Below are positions 5,182 through 9,909 of a DNA stretch of 9,909 nt, one piece after another; the first letter of the stretch is position 1; every line of letters starts with the position of its first letter. Both the position numbers and the translations under genes were made by a program. The stretch covers positions 1 through 9,909 of the forward strand of contig CBDUUP010000147.1 of NCBI GenBank assembly GCA_965370435.1. Direction: 5' to 3'. The notes beneath the pieces were generated by a model. The model was not told where the DNA came from, ran no database searches, and saw only the letters and a program-made list of their open reading frames with translations. The stretch comes from CBDUUP01 sp965370435 (GTDB lineage: Bacteria > Chloroflexota > Anaerolineae > Anaerolineales > UBA11579).

Positions 5182-7860
5182 ATGAGCCAAGCCTATACGC
5201 TGCCTTTTGACCAGATAAACGCCAGTGATTTGCTCCGTGTGGGGGGGAAGGGGGCCAACCTGGGCGAGATGACCCAGGCGGGGTTCCCGGTTCCGCAGGG
5301 TTTTTGCGTCAGCACGGAGGCCTTCGGGCAGTTCATGGCGGCCTCCGGGGCGAGCGAGGAAGTGTACGCCGCTCTAGAATTATTGGCCCCGGATGACGTG
5401 AAGGGGGTTCGTCGGGCGGGGGCGGAGGCGCGGGGACGGCTGGGCGGGGTGGAGATTCTGGCGGAGATCGCCGAGGCGGTCCTGGCGGCCTGGGAGGAGC
5501 AAGGGATCGAACACGCTTACGCGGTGCGCTCCTCCGCCACGGCGGAGGAGCTGCCGACTGCTTCCTTCGCCGGGCAGCAGGATACCTTCCTCAACGTGCG
5601 GGGGCGGGAGGCTTTGCTGGCGCGAGTGCGGGACTGTTGGGTCTCGCTGTTCACCGACCGGGCTATCCTCTACCGGGCGCAGAACGGTTTCTCTCACCGG
5701 GAGGTGTCGTTATCGGTGGTCGTGCAGCGCATGGCGTTCCCGGAGGTGTCGGGTATCCTCTTCACCGCCGACCCGGTCAGCAACCACCGGGGGCATCTGA
5801 GCATTGAGGCCAGCTACGGGCTGGGGGAGGCGTTGGTGGCGGGGCTGGTAACGCCGGACAATTACAAGGTGGACAAGAGCGATTTGAGCATTTTGAATAT
5901 TACGGTTGGGGAGAAGCAAATGGCGATCCGGCCTCTGGCTGAGGGAGGGACGGTCCGGGAGGAGGTGGGCGAAGAGCTGCGCGCTGCGCGGGCGTTGGAC
6001 GATGAACAGGTACGCGAACTCGCCGCGTTGGGAAAACGCGTCGAGGCGCATTACGGGCAGCCTCAGGATATCGAATGGGCTATGGAGGGGGGGCGATTTT
6101 ACGTATTGCAGACCCGACCAATCACTTCTCTCTTCCCCCTGCCTGCGCCGCGCATCGAGGACGACACCTTGCGGGTCTATATGAGCCTCAGCCACGCCCA
6201 GGTGATGACCGACCCGATCTCCCCCATGGGGATCTCGATCTGGCGGCTGCTGTTCCCCTTCGGAAAACCCGGCCCGCCCACCACCTATAACCCTCACATC
6301 TCCTCGGCGGGAGGACGCATTTACATTGATATGTCGCCGCTGCTGCACCTGCCAACCGGCCGACGTTTCCTTCCCATTACACTGACGATGGCCGATCCGC
6401 TGAGCGCCGGAGGGCTTCAGGAGATCATCGCGCGGGATGATTTCCGCAGGGGAGCGCCTAAAGCCAGCGCAAGTTTGCGGGGGGTGGGGCATTGGATGGG
6501 GCCGTTGTTCCTCAAGGGGATGGCCCGGCTCTGGCTGCTCCCCATGCGGGGGTCGGTGGAAAAAATTACCGCCTTCCTTGATGGCTACATCCAGCAGATG
6601 CAGGAGGAGATGGAGGGCGCGGCGCCGGGGGTCGAGCGGTTGAAGTTGGGCCACGAGTACATGGGCAACGTTTTTGTGGATGCGGCCCTGGCGGTGATAC
6701 CCTTCATGATCTCGGGGGGGATTGGGATGGTGTTGGTCAACCGTCTGGGGCGCAAATACGGCGACCAGGAGGACGTTGACGCGCTCTGGCGGGGGCTGCG
6801 GGGTAACGTGGCGACCGAGATGGACCTGGAGGTTGGCGACCTGGCCGACCAGGTGCGAGCTTCGCCGACTTTGGCCGAGTATTTGACCACTTCAGACCCC
6901 GGGGATGTATTAGATTCGCTCTCCGATATTCCCGGCGGGGAGGAGTTCCTGGCCTCCCTGGAGGATTTCATGGAACGCTACGGGATGCGCGGCCCGGCGG
7001 AGCTTGACCTGGCCCGTCCTCGCTACAAGGAGTATCCAGCCGCGCTGCTGCAGGCCATTATCGGCAATCTGCAAAACCAGGAGTCGGGCTCACACCAGGC
7101 CCATCACGCCCGTCTGGTGGCGGAGGCCGCCGCCGCCCAGGAACGGCTGGAGAAGGCGGTCCGGCGGGGGCCGCTGGGCTTCGTGCGGGCCGCGCTGATA
7201 CGACGATTTATCGGGAGGGCACGCATCTTGCTCACGGTCCGCGAGCATCCTAAATATCTGTTGATCCGGGTGGTTGATATGGTGAAGGAGGCGGCCCGGG
7301 AAGCGGCTCAGACCTTGCAGGAGGCCGGGCGGATAGATGCGGTTGACGATATTTTCTTCCTCGAACTTGCGGAGGCCGTCGCCGCTCTGGAAGACCCGGC
7401 GGAGGACCTGCGCCCGCGCATCGCCCAGCGCAAGGCCGAGCAGACCCATTTCTGGCGGATGACGCCGCCCAGGGTCATCACCAGCGAGGGAGAGATCCCG
7501 GTGTTGAAACATTCGGTGGAGAACCTGCCGGAGGGCGCGCTGCCGGGCGTGGCGGTCTCGGCGGGGGTGGTTGAGGGGGTGGCTAGGGTGGTTGTTGATC
7601 CTACGGCTGAGGTCCTCAACCCAGGCGAAATCCTGGTTGCGCCCTACACCGACCCCGGCTGGACGCCGCTTTTCATCAACGCGGCCGGGCTGGTGACCGA
7701 GGTAGGCGGGTTGATGACCCACGGCTCAGTGGTGGCGCGGGAATATGGCATCCCGGCGGTTGTGGGCGTGATTGACGCGACCAAACAGATACGAACCGGG
7801 CAGAGGATCCGGGTGGAGGGGAGTTTGGGGTGGGTGGAGATTCTTAAGGCGGAAGGATGA
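5182..7860 (+). CDS. Rifampin-phosphotransferase-like ATP-grasp/phosphohistidine enzyme
   Basis: The 892-residue protein has an N-terminal PPDK/PEP-synthase-type ATP-grasp domain (about 10-320). It shows VGGKGANLGEM with Lys23, AVRSSATAEELPTASFAGQQD with Arg116, ILFTADPVSNHRGHLS, QDIEW with Glu298, and VLQTRPI with Gln310 and Arg312. A middle region (about 330-760) begins with a SHAQVMTDPISPMG segment like that of rifampin phosphotransferase. A C-terminal swivel domain (about 785-890) carries GGLMTHGSVVAREYGIPAVVG with the phosphorylatable His847. The PEP-binding TIM barrel of true PEP synthase and PPDK is absent. Known RPH enzymes are about 865-870 residues in this order and transfer the beta-phosphate of ATP to rifamycin, releasing AMP and Pi. 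The substrate here is inferred from architecture only and could be another hydrophobic compound. The RBS GAGGAG fixes the start. The TGA stop sits in a palindrome at the edge of a repeat. Confidence 0.8.
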   Translation: MSQAYTLPFDQINASDLLRVGGKGANLGEMTQAGFPVPQGFCVSTEAFGQFMAASGASEEVYAALELLAPDDVKGVRRAGAEARGRLGGVEILAEIAEAVLAAWEEQGIEHAYAVRSSATAEELPTASFAGQQDTFLNVRGREALLARVRDCWVSLFTDRAILYRAQNGFSHREVSLSVVVQRMAFPEVSGILFTADPVSNHRGHLSIEASYGLGEALVAGLVTPDNYKVDKSDLSILNITVGEKQMAIRPLAEGGTVREEVGEELRAARALDDEQVRELAALGKRVEAHYGQPQDIEWAMEGGRFYVLQTRPITSLFPLPAPRIEDDTLRVYMSLSHAQVMTDPISPMGISIWRLLFPFGKPGPPTTYNPHISSAGGRIYIDMSPLLHLPTGRRFLPITLTMADPLSAGGLQEIIARDDFRRGAPKASASLRGVGHWMGPLFLKGMARLWLLPMRGSVEKITAFLDGYIQQMQEEMEGAAPGVERLKLGHEYMGNVFVDAALAVIPFMISGGIGMVLVNRLGRKYGDQEDVDALWRGLRGNVATEMDLEVGDLADQVRASPTLAEYLTTSDPGDVLDSLSDIPGGEEFLASLEDFMERYGMRGPAELDLARPRYKEYPAALLQAIIGNLQNQESGSHQAHHARLVAEAAAAQERLEKAVRRGPLGFVRAALIRRFIGRARILLTVREHPKYLLIRVVDMVKEAAREAAQTLQEAGRIDAVDDIFFLELAEAVAALEDPAEDLRPRIAQRKAEQTHFWRMTPPRVITSEGEIPVLKHSVENLPEGALPGVAVSAGVVEGVARVVVDPTAEVLNPGEILVAPYTDPGWTPLFINAAGLVTEVGGLMTHGSVVAREYGIPAVVGVIDATKQIRTGQRIRVEGSLGWVEILKAEG

Positions 7861-7883
7861 TCCTTCGACAGGCTCAAGATGAT
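7860..7883. repeat. Dispersed ccttcgacaggctca-type repeat
   Basis: ATCCTTCGACAGGCTCAAGA directly follows the RPH-like stop codon. It matches a short sequence I know as a frequent dispersed repeat in Chloroflexota and other environmental genomes, and the source of spurious 'LSLSKG' and 'LEPVEG' peptides; this identification is from memory. With the gene's last codons it forms the palindrome GAAGGAT-G-ATCCTTC (7852-7866). A purine run (7883-7900) follows. Confidence 0.6.
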
Positions 7884-7898
7884 AGGAGGGAGGGAGGA

Positions 7899-7960
7899 GG
7901 TATACAGGGAAACAGGTATACAGGTATACAAGTAAACACGGAAACAAGGAAATACTGAAA
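7899..7960. repeat. Degenerate 8-9-nt tandem repeat (ggtatacag)
   Basis: Units related to GGTATACAG / GGAAACAAG recur about seven times (GGTATACAG, GGAAACAG, GTATACAG, GTATACAAG, TAAACACG, GAAACAAG, GAAATACTG), ending one base before the ATG at 7962. The array supplies the only Shine-Dalgarno-like sequence of the next gene, AAGGA at 7946-7950. Confidence 0.65.
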
Positions 7961-7961
7961 C

Positions 7962-8630
7962 ATGAATATATTCAATCTAGACACCGGCCAACTCCCGAAG
8001 TCAGCGCATAATTTATTTGGATGGTTCCTCTTTGGCGTTGCCGATGGAACTCAACTTCACTTTGATGGACATGAACCTTTGACCCGTGAGCTGGCTAAAT
8101 CGGTCATAATTCATGGGTTGCGAAATGAGTACTATCGAAGTGGCGATATCGAAAAAGGGGTCTATGGGGTTGGTTTTGGAGGGTATCTGAGGAGCCTCTT
8201 GATAGATAGCCGATATTCAATTAAATTCCCAAGTTTGCCAGTCGCGTTTGTCTTAGGTTCATTTGAATATCAGATCAAAACGGTACCTGGTGATAGGGTA
8301 GGATTCCGGATCGACAACCATATGTTTTATGGATCGAGACCCCATGAGGGGCTTTCAGATGGTGATAGCAGTGCAGCCAATGAACGTCTCTGGAAGGCGA
8401 TCCAAGATCGCCCCAAAATAATTTCATTCTTGGATTCAATGTTCCGCGAGGATACCATACTAACCCACGGCGGCGGAACATTGGATCAAACATTCACCTG
8501 GACCGAGAGAGGGGATGCAAAGTTGGGAGGTATCACGGGAAGGAAGTTTGTGCTGACCAGGGATGTGGGAGGCAGACTTGATATTCAGCCCTGGCCTGAG
8601 TATGAAGAATTCACTCATCCAATTTTATAA
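7962..8630 (+). CDS. Orphan protein of unknown function, AT-richer than neighbours
   Basis: I do not recognise this 222-residue protein with confidence. It has no signal peptide or clear membrane segment; the most hydrophobic stretch is NLFGWFLFGVADG (17-29). The N-terminal half looks mixed alpha-helical (LTRELAKSVIIHGLRNEYY). The C-terminal half looks beta-rich (LGSFEYQIKTVPGDRVGFRI, then GGGTLDQTFTWTERGD). The GSFEY to FTWTE pattern faintly recalls C-terminal regions of some secreted polymorphic-toxin-like proteins, a weak impression only. An in-frame TGA at 7956-7958 makes ATG 7962 the first possible ATG, with AAGGA 11 nt upstream from the tandem repeat. Base composition is visibly more AT-rich than both neighbours, suggesting recent acquisition. 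No promoter is evident in the 101-nt gap, so it may depend on readthrough from the RPH-like gene. Confidence 0.65.
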   Translation: MNIFNLDTGQLPKSAHNLFGWFLFGVADGTQLHFDGHEPLTRELAKSVIIHGLRNEYYRSGDIEKGVYGVGFGGYLRSLLIDSRYSIKFPSLPVAFVLGSFEYQIKTVPGDRVGFRIDNHMFYGSRPHEGLSDGDSSAANERLWKAIQDRPKIISFLDSMFREDTILTHGGGTLDQTFTWTERGDAKLGGITGRKFVLTRDVGGRLDIQPWPEYEEFTHPIL

Positions 8631-8672
8631 AACAATATAACTGAGAAGGCGCCAAGAGACTGAGTTTCATCC

Positions 8673-8721
8673 AAAAAGAACTTGACGTTTTATCAGAACT
8701 CGCGGCTAGTGAGGGGTCAAG
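8673..8721 (-). terminator. Possible weak terminator of the oxidoreductase gene
   Basis: On the minus strand, downstream of the oxidoreductase stop, CTTGAC (8716-8721) and GTCAAG (8681-8686) can pair across a 29-nt loop and are followed by TTCTTTTT (8673-8680). A competing 6-bp pairing, AACTCG (8697-8702) with CGAGTT (8732-8737), overlaps it. The stem is short and the loop long, so support is limited. No good terminator was seen for the convergent plus-strand gene. Confidence 0.25.
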
Positions 8722-8773
8722 GTTAAATCGCCGAGTTGCTCGAACTGATCTCAGCGGCGAACACCACCTTGCG

Positions 8774-9909
8774 TCAACGCCAGATGCTGTCGTAAGCGTG
8801 CTCGCCCTTGAGCAGGTCGCCCTCTGCGAAGCGTTGGGGGCGGAAGGGGGTGATGTCCACCAGCTTGGCCTCGCCATCTACGATCAGCTCGGCCATGCAG
8901 GCCCCCACCGCCGGAGCGATCTTGAAGCCGGTGCCGCTGAAACCGCATTGCAGATAGAAGCCCTCCGGCCCGTCCGGCCCCAGGATGGCGCGCTGGTCGG
9001 GGGAGATGCCGTCGTAGCCGCCCTGGGAGCTGTGCAGTTCGCCGCCTTCCATGACCGGCACCCGCAGGCAGATGCGCTCGACGGCCCGCTCCACGAAGCC
9101 GGGCTGAGCCTTGTCGGTGTAGCCCTCTGGGGATTCGCCCAGAGGGTTGCCGTCCTCCAGCCCAACCAGGGTGAGGCCGCCGGTCTCGGGCCGGAAGTAC
9201 ATTTCATTAACGTCGTCAATCACTGTCGGGTGAGTTGGGCCGAAATCGGGCGGGCGCTGGGTGAAGATCACATCGTGCCGCCAGGTGTTCACCGGCGTCT
9301 CCAATCCCACCATGCGGGAGACCTCCGCCGCCCACGGCCCCGCCGCGTTGACCACCAGCGGCGCAGAGAACTCTCCCTGGGGCGTGGAGACCCCGGTCAC
9401 TTTGCCGCCCTTCGTATGGATGGCGGTCACCGGGCAGCCCTGCTCTAGTTTGGCCCCGGCCTGGCGTGCGGCGTCAATGAAGGTTTGAGTGGCGGCGGTG
9501 GGGTCGGCGTAGCCGGATTCGGGTTCGTAGGCGACGGCCTCGATGCCCTCCACAATGAATGTAGGAGCCAGCCGCTTCACGTCGTCCGCGCCGACCACCA
9601 GGCTGGGGATGCCGACCCGCTGGTGCATGGCGACGTTGGCCTTCATCTGCTCCACGTATTCGGGTTTGACGATCATGACAAATCCGGTGCGGGTGAACGA
9701 ACAGTCCCCGCCTACCCTTTCCCCCCAATTGCGGAAATACTGGAAGGATTCCCAGGCCAGCCGGGTTTCGGTCTCCAGGTCGTAGTGCATGCGCACCAGC
9801 CCGCTGGAGCGCCCCGTGGCCCCGGAGGCCAGGGTGTTCTTCTCCAGGATGATGGACTTCATCCCCTTCTGGGCCAGGTGGAAGGCCAGGCTTGCGCCGT
9901 GTATGCCCC
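8774..9909 (-). CDS. DAO-family FAD-dependent oxidoreductase, N-terminus beyond edge
   Basis: 377 residues are visible and the frame stays open to the right edge. The first ATG in view (9862) is not the start: upstream codons read GIHGASLAFHLAQKG, the end of the FAD-binding GxGxxG Rossmann motif, followed by MKSIILEKNTLASGATGRSSG. Only about ten residues should be missing. The family oxidises glycine, sarcosine, D-amino acids or related secondary amines (DAO, PF01266). Supporting motifs are VVNAAGPWA in the middle, and SQGGYDGISPDQRAILG and GFYLQCGFSGTGFKIAPAVG near the C-terminus, which form the second FAD contact and resemble sarcosine oxidase beta-subunit-type proteins. It is probably cytoplasmic. 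The substrate, and whether electrons go to oxygen or another acceptor, cannot be read. It is convergent with the orphan gene, and its operon partners, if any, lie to the right. Confidence 0.85.
   Translation of the reverse strand, partial: GIHGASLAFHLAQKGMKSIILEKNTLASGATGRSSGLVRMHYDLETETRLAWESFQYFRNWGERVGGDCSFTRTGFVMIVKPEYVEQMKANVAMHQRVGIPSLVVGADDVKRLAPTFIVEGIEAVAYEPESGYADPTAATQTFIDAARQAGAKLEQGCPVTAIHTKGGKVTGVSTPQGEFSAPLVVNAAGPWAAEVSRMVGLETPVNTWRHDVIFTQRPPDFGPTHPTVIDDVNEMYFRPETGGLTLVGLEDGNPLGESPEGYTDKAQPGFVERAVERICLRVPVMEGGELHSSQGGYDGISPDQRAILGPDGPEGFYLQCGFSGTGFKIAPAVGACMAELIVDGEAKLVDITPFRPQRFAEGDLLKGEHAYDSIWR

Noticed and set aside
5710..6654. 314-residue minus-strand open frame inside the RPH-like gene
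   Set aside because: It lies opposite a strongly supported enzyme gene. Its translation is rich in Arg, Pro, His and Gln with no motif, as expected for the antisense of GC-rich coding DNA.
7090..7722. 210-residue minus-strand open frame opposite the RPH-like C-terminal domain
   Set aside because: Antisense shadow over conserved swivel-domain codons; no RBS and no recognisable motif.
769..7860. MFS exporter and RPH-like enzyme as one antibiotic-resistance operon
   Set aside because: They are separated by 3 kb, three minus-strand genes, a terminator and separate promoters, so functional linkage is not supported by layout.
7644..7947. Minus-strand frames containing LSLSKD and LEPVEGS peptides
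   Set aside because: These peptides are known spurious translations of the ccttcgacaggctca repeat. The rest is tandem repeat and antisense of the RPH-like gene.
8798..9448. 216-residue plus-strand open frame opposite the oxidoreductase
   Set aside because: It overlaps conserved FAD-domain codons on the other strand, and its Ala/Gly/His-rich translation has no motif.

Overview
The window looks like chromosomal DNA of a Chloroflexota bacterium, probably of the Anaerolineae type. This is inferred from GC-rich genes, two surface lipoproteins with Thr/Pro-rich stalks and a TAVAQTVAAQLT-like segment after the lipobox, an SH3b plus SdrD_B-like lipoprotein, and intergenic gaps filled with several families of short repeats. 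No rRNA, tRNA, CRISPR array, transposase or phage gene was seen.

Layout from left to right. Bases 1-240 (minus) hold the start of a lipoprotein gene that leaves the window on the left. A 528-base gap follows, with a GC-rich mosaic of palindromic arms (431-520) and a strong sigma-70-type promoter (686-714) that drives an MFS drug-exporter-like gene (769-2103, plus). A stem-loop terminator separates that gene from a convergent complete lipoprotein gene (2180-3118, minus). Upstream of it is a 'cacgaag/cttcgtg' inverted repeat, and the 3' end of miaB (3279-4664, minus) runs into this repeat. The miaB gene appears to be transcribed without a leader from a promoter whose -10 box ends 7 nt before its ATG. 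Next come a 7/15-nt tandem repeat, a small three-helix membrane protein gene (4814-5044, minus), and a divergent promoter for a large gene (5182-7860, plus). That gene has the three-part layout of rifampin phosphotransferase (ATP-grasp, middle domain, phosphohistidine swivel domain) rather than of PEP synthase. It ends at a 'ccttcgacaggctca' repeat and a 'ggtatacag' tandem array. An AT-richer orphan gene (7962-8630, plus) follows, convergent with a DAO-family FAD-dependent oxidoreductase gene (8774 to the right edge, minus, missing only its extreme N-terminus).

The genes do not form one obvious pathway. They are mostly single-gene transcription units: a putative drug exporter, a putative antibiotic-phosphorylating enzyme, a tRNA-modification enzyme, an amine or amino-acid oxidase and surface lipoproteins. 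The exporter and the RPH-like enzyme could both contribute to antibiotic tolerance, but they are 3 kb apart with separate promoters. I see no convincing new multi-gene system. The most notable items are the RPH-like enzyme, the unrecognised 222-residue protein beside repeat arrays, the apparently leaderless miaB, and the variety of micro-repeats that fill the gaps and supply a stop codon and a ribosome-binding site to neighbouring genes.
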